A DNA stretch of 8,393 nucleotides, from contig JAFQOC010000565.1 of assembly GCA_017420845.1 (NCBI GenBank), positions 1-8,393 of the forward strand. Reading direction: 5' to 3'. Source of the stretch: Clostridia bacterium. Lineage in GTDB: Bacteria > Bacillota > Clostridia > Oscillospirales > CAG-272. The notes under the pieces were generated by a model, which saw nothing but the letters and a program-made list of their open reading frames with translations, was not told the DNA's origin and did not search any database. This document shows, piece after piece, positions 1 to 6,900 of the stretch (position 1 is the first letter of the stretch; every line of letters begins with the position of its first letter). The position numbers and the translations under genes were made by a program.

Positions 1-46
1 TCACCCGCTAAAGCGGGTGCCACCTTCCCCGCTGGGGAAGGCTAAT
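1..46 (-). repeat. Double-hairpin intergenic repeat, cut by the window edge
   Basis: Two adjacent perfect hairpins are visible. CACCCGC/GCGGGTG (2-19) has a 7-bp stem and a 4-nt loop. CCTTCCCC/GGGGAAGG (23-41) has an 8-bp stem and a 3-nt loop. Read on the minus strand, this is a GGGGAAGG hairpin joined by TGGCA to a second GC-rich hairpin ending in GTGA. I recall this architecture as a dispersed REP- or MITE-like element in Oscillospirales genomes, but I could not search for other copies. The element probably continues left of position 1. No T-tract follows either stem on the plus strand, so a simple terminator is less likely than a dispersed repeat. Confidence 0.6.
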
Positions 47-163
47 GAACGCGGTCGGCGCCCCTATAAACCCAAATTTGAATCTCCAACAGTTTTTCTG
101 AAAGATTTCCCTGAATTATTTCGTCTTATAAAATGAAAACCACCACATATAAGGAGTAATCCC

Positions 164-436
164 ATGAAGTCCAAATTAAAGCTCCTTCTGCTCTGGCTCG
201 CCGAGATCGCCGTTTGCTTTGCCGTCATATATTTGGTCGTCTTTTTCAGCGGCGCAAAGCTTTTTGAGAGCGGCGACCCCATTCTGATCATGCTGGGATG
301 CGCTCTCATTCTTTCGGTGTTCGTATCCGTGATCCTCCATGCCATGGAGAAGCAGTCCAAGCGGATCGACGCGTTGGAAAAGCGCGTCAAGACGCTGGAG
401 GAGCTGTCCGACCGTATTGATACCCTTGACAACTAA
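164..436 (+). CDS. Small two-helix membrane protein with coiled-coil tail, function unknown
   Basis: I do not recognise a named family for this 90-residue protein. Residues 6-29 and 39-60 are strongly hydrophobic and likely form two transmembrane helices separated by a short loop (GAKLFESGD). Residues 62-88 are charged with heptad-spaced I/L/V (IDALEKRVKTLEEL), which suggests a cytoplasmic coiled coil able to oligomerise. The start is fixed by AAGGAG at 151-156, 7 nt before the ATG. The gene ends 25 nt before cmk on the same strand, so it probably shares the transcript of the cmk-plsC-ispH-S1 operon. A TATAAA at 127-132 could be the -10 of the operon promoter, but no convincing -35 accompanies it. 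That the ORF is a real gene is fairly secure from its start signal and composition; its job is not known. Confidence 0.75.
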   Translation: MKSKLKLLLLWLAEIAVCFAVIYLVVFFSGAKLFESGDPILIMLGCALILSVFVSVILHAMEKQSKRIDALEKRVKTLEELSDRIDTLDN

Positions 437-461
437 CCCAATGAATCATAAGGAGTCCATC

Positions 462-1157
462 ATGCCTCACATCCAAATCGCCATCGACGGCCCCAGCGGA
501 GCCGGTAAGTCCTCTCTCTCCAAGGCCGTGGCCCACGCCCTCGGCATCATCTACGTGGATACGGGCGCCCTCTACCGCACCGTGGGCTACTACGCCCGCG
601 AGATCGGCCTCCCCGCCGCCAAGGCGGAGATCATCCCCATCGTCGACCATCTGCACGAGATCACCATTGAGGTGAAGTATGAGAACGGCGTCCAGTGCGT
701 TTACCTCAATGGGGAGAATCTGGGGGATCGCATCCGCTCTTCGGATATGTCCATGTACGCCTCTGCCGTTTCTACCGTCCCTGAGGTCCGTGCCTTCCTG
801 CTGGATACCCAGAAGGATATCGCCGCCAAGAATTCGGTGATCATGGACGGCCGCGACATAGGCACCGTCATTCTCCCCGACGCCGACGTCAAGATCTTCC
901 TCACCGCCTCTCCCGAGGCCCGCGCCCGCCGTCGCGTGCAGGAGCTGGCCGAGAAGGGAATGCCCGACACCTACGAGAACGTCCTGGCCGACATGCTCCG
1001 CCGCGACGAGCAGGATCGCAACCGCGACGTAGCCCCCGCCATCGCCGCCCCCGACGCGGTTCACTTCGACAACTCCTACGACGGCTTCGACGAGGCTGTG
1101 GAGGCGTTGACGGCCGTGATCCGTGAGGGACTTGCCAAGAAAGGGAAGGAGATCTGA
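462..1157 (+). CDS. cmk: Cytidylate kinase (CMP/dCMP kinase)
   Basis: This 231-residue cytoplasmic enzyme transfers phosphate from ATP to CMP or dCMP, giving CDP/dCDP for nucleotide and phospholipid synthesis. The Walker A loop GPSGAGKS is at residues 10-17, the substrate-side motif DTGALYR at 33-39, the CMP kinase signature DGRDIGT at 129-135, and the LID-type arginine-rich segment RRDEQDRNR at 180-188. The length fits the usual 220-230 residues of bacterial Cmk. The start at 462 is chosen because AAGGAG (450-455) lies 6 nt upstream and the N-terminus MPHIQIAIDGPSG then matches the family. In-frame ATGs at 339 and 441 would add an unrelated extension overlapping the previous gene. It leads the conserved cmk-plsC-ispH-rpsA block; the next gene starts 2 nt after its stop. 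Confidence 0.96.
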   Translation: MPHIQIAIDGPSGAGKSSLSKAVAHALGIIYVDTGALYRTVGYYAREIGLPAAKAEIIPIVDHLHEITIEVKYENGVQCVYLNGENLGDRIRSSDMSMYASAVSTVPEVRAFLLDTQKDIAAKNSVIMDGRDIGTVILPDADVKIFLTASPEARARRRVQELAEKGMPDTYENVLADMLRRDEQDRNRDVAPAIAAPDAVHFDNSYDGFDEAVEALTAVIREGLAKKGKEI

Positions 1158-1159
1158 TT

Positions 1160-1807
1160 ATGAGTAAGACCAACAAGGCCAGAAGGATTCCCAAACCTAA
1201 GAGCGGTCTGTATAAGGTAGTCAAGCTTCTTTTGACCTATCCTCTCCGCTTCCTTTGCAATATGAAGGTCCGCGGTTCCGAGAACGAGCCTACCCGCGAG
1301 GAGGGAGCCTACCTTGTCATCGCCAACCACCGCACCTGGGCGGATCCCATTTATCTGGGTATCGTCCTCAAGCACCAGCAACCTCATTTCATGGCCAAGA
1401 AGGAGCTGTTCAAGATCCCTCTGCTGAACATTCTCATCCGTGCGCTGGGCGCTTATCCCGTCAATCGGGGCGGCGCCGACGTGGGGGCTATCAAGTATAC
1501 CATCGAAATGCTGAAGGCGGGTGTTACCGTAGGTATGTTCCCCCAAGGCCACCGTTACAACGGCGTGGATCCTCGTAAGACCTCCGTCAAGACCGGCGCG
1601 GCAATGATCGCCCTGAAGGCGGGGGTGCCCGTGCTTCCCGTGTTCATCAAGGTGAAGAACAACAAGCATTTCTTCCTGTGCCGCAAGGAGGTCATTGTGG
1701 GTAAGCCCATTACGCCCGAGGAGATGAGCTTCAGCCCCGAGGCTCCCGGTGAATACCAGAGAGTGGCGGACTACCTCTTCGAGAAGGTCTGCGAGCTGGG
1801 GGACTGA
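1160..1807 (+). CDS. plsC: 1-acyl-sn-glycerol-3-phosphate acyltransferase (PlsC family)
   Basis: This 215-residue protein is predicted to acylate the sn-2 position of lysophosphatidic acid to make phosphatidic acid at the inner face of the membrane. Acyltransferase block I, NHRTWADP, has the catalytic pair H57 and D62 (HX4D). Block II includes LGAYPVNR with R103. Block III reads FPQGHR at 127-132, where the family usually has FPEG, so the conserved glutamate is a glutamine here. Block IV is represented by VPVLPVFI. Residues 17-34 are amphipathic to hydrophobic and could sit on the membrane. AAGGAG at 1146-1151, inside the end of cmk, is 8 nt from the ATG, giving tight coupling. Its stop is one base from the ispH start. 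The family is secure; the exact substrate is inferred from family and context. Confidence 0.9.
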   Translation: MSKTNKARRIPKPKSGLYKVVKLLLTYPLRFLCNMKVRGSENEPTREEGAYLVIANHRTWADPIYLGIVLKHQQPHFMAKKELFKIPLLNILIRALGAYPVNRGGADVGAIKYTIEMLKAGVTVGMFPQGHRYNGVDPRKTSVKTGAAMIALKAGVPVLPVFIKVKNNKHFFLCRKEVIVGKPITPEEMSFSPEAPGEYQRVADYLFEKVCELGD

Positions 1808-1808
1808 A

Positions 1809-3866
1809 ATGGCTGAAATCATTGTTGCCCAAAACGCCGGCTTTTGCTTTGGTGTCGCCCGTGCCACCAAGGCCGTGGAGACCGAGATGAAAACACACCC
1901 CGCGGGGGAGCGGGTCTTCACCTTGGGGCGTTTGATCCATAACGAGATCTATAACCGAAGGCTGGCCGCGGGAGGGGTGACCGTTATCTCCGCGGATGAG
2001 GTGGAGGCTCTGGCCGCCGAGGCTACCCCCGAGGCTCCGGTCAAGGTCTTTGTCCGTGCCCACGGCATGACCAAGGAGACAGAGGCGATCCTGACCGTCT
2101 GCGCCGCCCAAAATCCCGCCTTTTCCTTCGTGGACTGCACCTGCTCCTTCGTCAAGAAGATCCATCGCATCTGCGCGGAGCACAACGAATCAAACGAAAA
2201 GGCCCGGCAAGAAACAGGGAAGGACGATCGTTTTCTGGCGGTGCTGGGCTCCCCCGATCATCCCGAGGTGGTGGGCTTTCTCAGCCGCTTTGCGGGAAAG
2301 AAGTACGTCTTTGGCAGCTCTGCCGAGGCTGAACGGTTGATCGAGGACGGAACCGTCCCATCGGACGGTTCTGTGACCCCCGTTCTGGTGGCGCAAACCA
2401 CCCAGAATATCACTGAGTGGGAAAAGACAAAAAAAATTTACAATTTAAACTTTTCCCGTCCATATATTTATGATACAATTTGCAGTATTACGGACTCTAG
2501 GCAAACCGAAGCTGCCGAGCTCGCACGCAAATGCGATCACGTCGTTGTGATCGGAGGCAGAGACAGTTCCAATTCTGCCAAGCTCTATTCGATCTGTAGG
2601 AGCATTTGTGCTGACACCGTGTGGGTGGAGCGTGCCGAGGAGCTGCCCAATAAGAGTCTTCCCTATCAGCGAATAGGGATCGTGGCAGGAGCCTCAACTC
2701 CCCACGACATTATAGAGGAGGTAACAAACAAAATGAGCGAGACCATGAACGAAAACTTCGCGGAACTGCTTGAGGATTCCCTCAAGACATTAAATACAGG
2801 AGACACTGTAACCGGTATCATTACCAGCATCAGCGCAGGTGAGATCCAGCTTGACCTCGGTGCAAAAGTCACCGGCGTCATCAAGCAGGAGCAGATCACC
2901 GATGATCCTTCCGCAAAACTCAGCGAGATGTTCAAAATCGGAGATGAGGTGGAGGCATTCGTGATCCGTGTCAGCGACCGCGACGGCTTCGCTGAGCTCT
3001 CCAAGAAGCGTGTTGATTCTGACAAGAACTGGCAGGGCATCGTTGCCGCTTACGAGGCAGGCGAGAACCTGGAGGGTAAGGTCATTTCTGTCAACAAGGG
3101 CGGCGTCGAGGCCATTGTCCGCGACAACCGCGTTTTCATTCCCGCAGCCCACACCGGTATTCCCCGTGACGGCGATCTGTCCACCCTGGTCGGCCAGACC
3201 GTGACTCTTCGCATCCTGGAGATCGGTGAGAAGAAGAGAGCTAAGGGCTCCATCCGTCTGGTTCTCCGCGATCAGAAGCGCGCTCAGGAGAAGGCTTTCT
3301 GGGAGGAGATCGAGGAGGGCAAGATCTACACCGGTACCGTCAAGTCCATGACCAGCTACGGCGCGTTCGTGGATCTGGGCGGCGTGGACGGTATGGTCCA
3401 TTGCTCCGAGCTGTCCTGGAAGCGCATCAAGTCTCCTGCTGAGGTTCTGTCCATCGGCGACGAGATCACCGTCTTCGTCAAGAGCTACGACGCAGAGAAG
3501 AAGCGCATCTCCCTGGGCTACAAGACCGAGGCTACCAACCCCTGGTACATCTTCACCCACCAGTATGCTGTGGGCGACACCGCTTCCGTTAAGATCGTCA
3601 ACCTGATGCCCTTCGGCGCATTCGCTGAGATCGTAGACGGTGTGGACGGTCTGATCCACATTTCCCAGATCGCTGACCACAAGATCGGCAAGCCCGCCGA
3701 CGTGCTGGAGATCGGTCAGGTCGTTGACGCTAAGATCATCGACATCGACAACGAGAACCAGAAGGTCAGCCTCTCCATCCGCGCTCTCATCGAGGAGGCT
3801 AAGGCCACCGAGGAGGCTATGCCCGTTGATGCAGAGGAGATCGTTGAGATCATTGAGGAAGAGTAA
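1809..3866 (+). CDS. ispH-rpsA: Fused IspH (HMBPP reductase) and ribosomal protein S1-like protein
   Basis: The 685-residue product joins two proteins. Residues 1-305 are IspH, the [4Fe-4S] enzyme that reduces HMBPP to IPP and DMAPP in the last MEP-pathway step. Cluster cysteines are C13 (GFCFGV), C112 (DCTCSFV) and C225 (DTICSITDSRQ). Active-site elements H44, H85, H151/E153 (DHPEV), QTT at 196-198, SSNS at 253-256 and GAS at 294-296 are all present. Residues 309-685 are S1-like with four S1/OB RNA-binding domains at about 331-400, 418-487, 504-572 and 589-658. Domains 3 and 4 show the classic YGAFVDL and FGAFAEI motifs; the tail is acidic. The fusion is known in Clostridia. The start at 1809 follows the plsC stop by one base (TGAAATG), with only a weak GGGGGA signal, so coupling is likely. 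An ATG in frame at 2733 with a strong ribosome binding site could yield S1 alone. Confidence 0.95.
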   Translation: MAEIIVAQNAGFCFGVARATKAVETEMKTHPAGERVFTLGRLIHNEIYNRRLAAGGVTVISADEVEALAAEATPEAPVKVFVRAHGMTKETEAILTVCAAQNPAFSFVDCTCSFVKKIHRICAEHNESNEKARQETGKDDRFLAVLGSPDHPEVVGFLSRFAGKKYVFGSSAEAERLIEDGTVPSDGSVTPVLVAQTTQNITEWEKTKKIYNLNFSRPYIYDTICSITDSRQTEAAELARKCDHVVVIGGRDSSNSAKLYSICRSICADTVWVERAEELPNKSLPYQRIGIVAGASTPHDIIEEVTNKMSETMNENFAELLEDSLKTLNTGDTVTGIITSISAGEIQLDLGAKVTGVIKQEQITDDPSAKLSEMFKIGDEVEAFVIRVSDRDGFAELSKKRVDSDKNWQGIVAAYEAGENLEGKVISVNKGGVEAIVRDNRVFIPAAHTGIPRDGDLSTLVGQTVTLRILEIGEKKRAKGSIRLVLRDQKRAQEKAFWEEIEEGKIYTGTVKSMTSYGAFVDLGGVDGMVHCSELSWKRIKSPAEVLSIGDEITVFVKSYDAEKKRISLGYKTEATNPWYIFTHQYAVGDTASVKIVNLMPFGAFAEIVDGVDGLIHISQIADHKIGKPADVLEIGQVVDAKIIDIDNENQKVSLSIRALIEEAKATEEAMPVDAEEIVEIIEEE
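2347..2374 (+). repeat. REP-like palindrome inside the ispH coding region
   Basis: An inverted repeat (GAACCGTCC at 2350-2358, GGACGGTTC at 2363-2371, loop CATC) extends to a stem of about 12 bp with one G-T wobble. It encodes the variable loop around IspH residues 180-189, just before the conserved QTT motif. The right arm reads GGACGGTTCTGTG, which resembles the core of dispersed palindromes I recall from several Firmicutes. Whether it is a true repeat copy or a local hairpin in the mRNA cannot be told without other copies. Confidence 0.4.
2471..2479 (+). promoter_or_regulatory. Possible internal extended -10 promoter upstream of the S1 part
   Basis: TGATACAAT matches the extended -10 form TGnTATAAT with one mismatch. 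It lies in an AT-rich island (about 2421-2490) within otherwise GC-rich coding sequence. A start near 2486 would give a transcript entering the S1 half about 247 nt before its internal ATG. The -35 position, 17 nt upstream (2451-2456, TTTTCC), is poor. The bases also encode conserved IspH residues around C225, so coding constraint explains part of the match. Confidence 0.3.
2715..2735 (+). promoter_or_regulatory. Internal ribosome binding site and ATG at the IspH/S1 junction
   Basis: GAGGAGGT (2715-2722) is a near-perfect Shine-Dalgarno sequence, 10 nt before an in-frame ATG at 2733-2735. This ATG is codon 309 of the fusion and falls exactly between the two domains, where a free S1-like protein (377 residues, MSETMNENFAELLEDS) would begin. 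It looks like the preserved start of an ancestral separate rpsA gene whose upstream stop codon was lost. It could still be used to make extra S1 protein. Confidence 0.7.
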
Positions 3867-3893
3867 TTTTCCTGCTGAATAACTGATTTACTC

Positions 3894-3929
3894 AAAAAAG
3901 CATAGACGCGATCGCGTCTATGCTTTTTT
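3894..3929. terminator. Bidirectional intrinsic terminator (36-nt perfect palindrome)
   Basis: The core at 3900-3923, GCATAGACGCG/CGCGTCTATGC around a central AT, is a perfect 24-nt palindrome. It is flanked by A6 (3894-3899) and T6 (3924-3929), so the full 36 nt is self-complementary. Read rightwards it ends the ispH-S1 operon 27 nt after its stop; read leftwards it ends the convergent TIR gene 8 nt after its stop. Because each strand reads as stem plus U-tract, it serves both genes. Confidence 0.93.
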
Positions 3930-3937
3930 ATGTTCAT

Positions 3938-6900
3938 TTATTGAAAGTACCAGTTGAAGATTCCATCGGCGATCTCTCGACGGTAGGTCGCGCGCATGCC
4001 GCCGCGCATCGCTTTGCAGCATTGACGGGTCGCGGCAAGGTAGCGCTTGTTCTTTATGCAATGGGCCATGAGTACGCAATGAGCATAGGTGCGCATGTTT
4101 GCGACGCTGTCCGAGGTGGGCGTGTCGTAGGGCTTCAACAGCTCCAGTGCCGTATGCGCGTAGGTAACCGTGTTGGATTCGTGTAGATCATCCTTCGAAT
4201 ACTCTATGTAGGCATAAGCCAACAAGCAAGCACGACTGACCGAAGGAGACTTCTCCAGGATGGATTCCAGCAGCTCTATGACTTGGGAAAGCATTTCCAT
4301 GCGCTGCTTGCGCTCTTTGCCAACGGTGGCTTGACGGATTCGAGCAGTACAGTATTGGGTCAGGTAGGTGTCGGGATCCTGCTCATAGAGGCTGTGGTAT
4401 TCCTGGGTGGCGAGGGCTCTGTAATGTCGCGTGAATTCCATGTCACGGTCTTGTTCAAACAGGGAGGCATACGCTTCATAGGCCAGCGCCCGTTGTTCGG
4501 CGCGGGCGTCGGCATCCGTCAGATACTCGATCAGAAGCAGAGCCTTTTTCAGCCGATTGGCCGAATCCTGTAACCCCAGCGCGCCCCAGCGTAGATGCAG
4601 ATCCAGAGTCTGGGTCATGGCTTTATCCAGCTGGTGATAGAAGAGCTGACGGGATATTTCATAGGCTTCGCTCAGCATTTCAATGGCGGAGTCGGTCTGT
4701 CCGCTTTCACCGTACAGATCACCTAAGAAGCGGCAACAGGTGCAGAGCTCTCCCCACACCTCGTCGGAATTCTCAAGCTGCAGATACGATTTGTAAAGCA
4801 GGTAGGCCTTCTGACCGAATGGGATGATCTCCTCGATTGGGGGAGACTCCGACACAGACAACTCGGGGGAGATATTTTCGGGTGAAGGTATATCGGGGAG
4901 AGGGGCGGGACCTTCGTGGGAAAGCAACTCAAGCTCGGAGGGATTCAGCTTGTAAGTGCGTCGGGTAGCATACTCCTGAACGAGGGTCAGGTAGGATCTT
5001 GCCTGCTTGTGAAGAAGCTCGGTATCCTGCGGATGGCTTGCGTAGAGTCGGGCGCAGATGTCGACGTACCTGAGAAGAATGCTTTCCGCATGCACAAAGC
5101 TTATTGCCAGACACTTTTCATAGATCCGCAACGCCTCTTCCATGTCATTCTCTTTCTCAAGCAAAAGCTCGTTGCTTTGAAGCCAGGTTTCGGTGGTGTA
5201 GTCCAAATCGTCGTTCCATTCACCGGCACGGCTGAAAATATCAAACTCTGCAGTCAAATCCCTTGCCAGTAGCCGATCAACGAAGGGCTTCACGGCAGAA
5301 GGGGGGAGAGGCGTGTTGTCCGAGAAGGGGATACCTGACTTTTTCGCCATACGGTTCACGCGGCGAACGGTCTTCCATGCGGAGAGCAAGGGAGATATAT
5401 TCAAGGTGCTGTTTTGGTTTGAAACGACCCGGTCACGGCATGCCCACACGATGTGCTCCCCGTGGTTGATGGGATCCTCATCGGTGCACAGACTGTCCGA
5501 GTGGTTGAAGTAAGCTTGAGCATTGGCACCGCCGAAATGATCCTTTTCCAGAGAGCCGCGTAAAGAGTAGGCTGAGGACAAGCTGAGGGCGCTTTTCCCT
5601 TGCGAGGAAAGGAGATCAGCCTGTTGCCAGGGGAGGCTTTCGATTTGATCGCGGTAGAAATCACGCAGCTCCTCATACCGTGGGGTGGACGCGGCGAGAG
5701 AAAGGAGCTTGTATACGGTGGAAAGAAGCATATCGAAGGAGAGACCGTTGATGCTCTTCTCCACCCGTATCAACAGGTTTTCGGCGGGCGTTTCGTGAGC
5801 AATCAGATGGAGAAAGGCCGTGTGGACCTGATCCAAGGAATGGCGGGTGAGGTCATCGCTGAGGGTCAAGCAACGGTTTAAAAGGGATGACGCAGGGCGG
5901 TAACGCTCGGCTTTCATATGTAGCTCGGCCAGCTTAACCATGGCATCCACATAGGCGGGCAGGTCAAAGGAAAGATGTCCGTCCTCATAGATAGCCTTCC
6001 TGTGGGTGACGAGCCGGGTTTGATAATGGATGGCGCGACGGAAATCCTGTTCTACGTAATATCCCTTTGCGTAGATATCCGCCAGCATGCCCAGAGCCTC
6101 GGGATATCCTTCGTTGGCACAGGTCTCTAAAAACGAAAGGGAGATGGAGGGGTTTTGCTCAACGTATATGCCGAAAAAGTACGCCAGAGCCAGATAGTAC
6201 GTGGTGGAGGGATCCTGACGCACCGATACGTTGTTCTCGCGCAGAAAATTCCGTAGGATCTCCTGCAGCGCGGCTTGCTCACCTTCGTCCAGGGGGACGG
6301 GAATGTCGGGGAAGCGCATATTCAGCAGGGCCGTGTCCACCGATTCCAGCGCCACGGGCAGGATCCGCATGAGCCGCTTTCGTGCCAAAGGATATTCCGT
6401 TTGGGAAACGTAATTATCCTCGCCAACCATATTACGTGTGACCGCCAGAATGAACAAAAGGCTCTTGTCCAGCGCCGTCGTAATGGATTGATTGAAATCC
6501 TCTCCGATGGACAGGTATTCGTCGTACCAGATGGCGATATGCTGCAGAGATTTGTCGTTGTGGATGGCGTGGATCAGCCGCATGGCCGCCAGACGGTCTT
6601 TCTTTCGGTAGCTCAGAAAGAAGGTCGCGTCAAAGCTGTCTGTGATGCGATCCACCAATCGCTCGGATACGGTATTCTCGGTCAGAAAGACCCTGAGCTT
6701 ATGGTGATACGTCAGGGCACCGTTCCCCATTTCGAAACGGGCCAGATACTGCAGGGGGCCGAACACCGCCGTATATTCCTCTTCCATATCCCGGGCATAT
6801 ACAATGGGAAGAATGGGAATATGGTGCTCCAGCGCATAGGACAGCTCGACGTCCCGCGCGATACTGGGGGCTTGCAGAAAGGTGGAGGTGACTGCCACCA

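Noticed and set aside
1..46. CRISPR repeat
   Set aside because: Two different hairpins occur once each, with no spacer-repeat periodicity.
339..461. Upstream extension of cmk from the ATG at 339 (or 441)
   Set aside because: It overlaps the preceding gene in another frame, encodes low-complexity Arg/Ser/Pro residues, and the AAGGAG at 450-455 points to the ATG at 462.
387..1064. Long minus-strand open frame opposite cmk
   Set aside because: It is a mirror of high-GC coding bias; the translation is Gly/Val/Asp rich with no recognisable motif, while the plus strand is clearly Cmk.
1749..1808. N-terminal extension of IspH from an ATG at 1749
   Set aside because: It lies inside plsC in another frame; the IspH family starts at the MAEIIVAQNAGFCFG segment, which begins at 1809.
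1076..1921. 281-codon minus-strand open frame opposite plsC
   Set aside because: The plus strand encodes full PlsC motifs; the antisense product has no recognisable domain.
2429..2436. A8 run with an in-phase A_AAA_AAA slippery heptamer in ispH
   Set aside because: A -1 shift would hit a stop about a dozen codons later and lose C225. No downstream pseudoknot was evident, so programmed frameshifting is unlikely.
2790..3680. 296-codon minus-strand open frame opposite the S1 domains
   Set aside because: The four S1 repeats on the plus strand explain the sequence; the antisense frame is codon-bias shadow.
3908..3915. GCGATCGC octamer
   Set aside because: It is simply the centre of the terminator palindrome; there is no sign of an abundant HIP1-type motif in the window.
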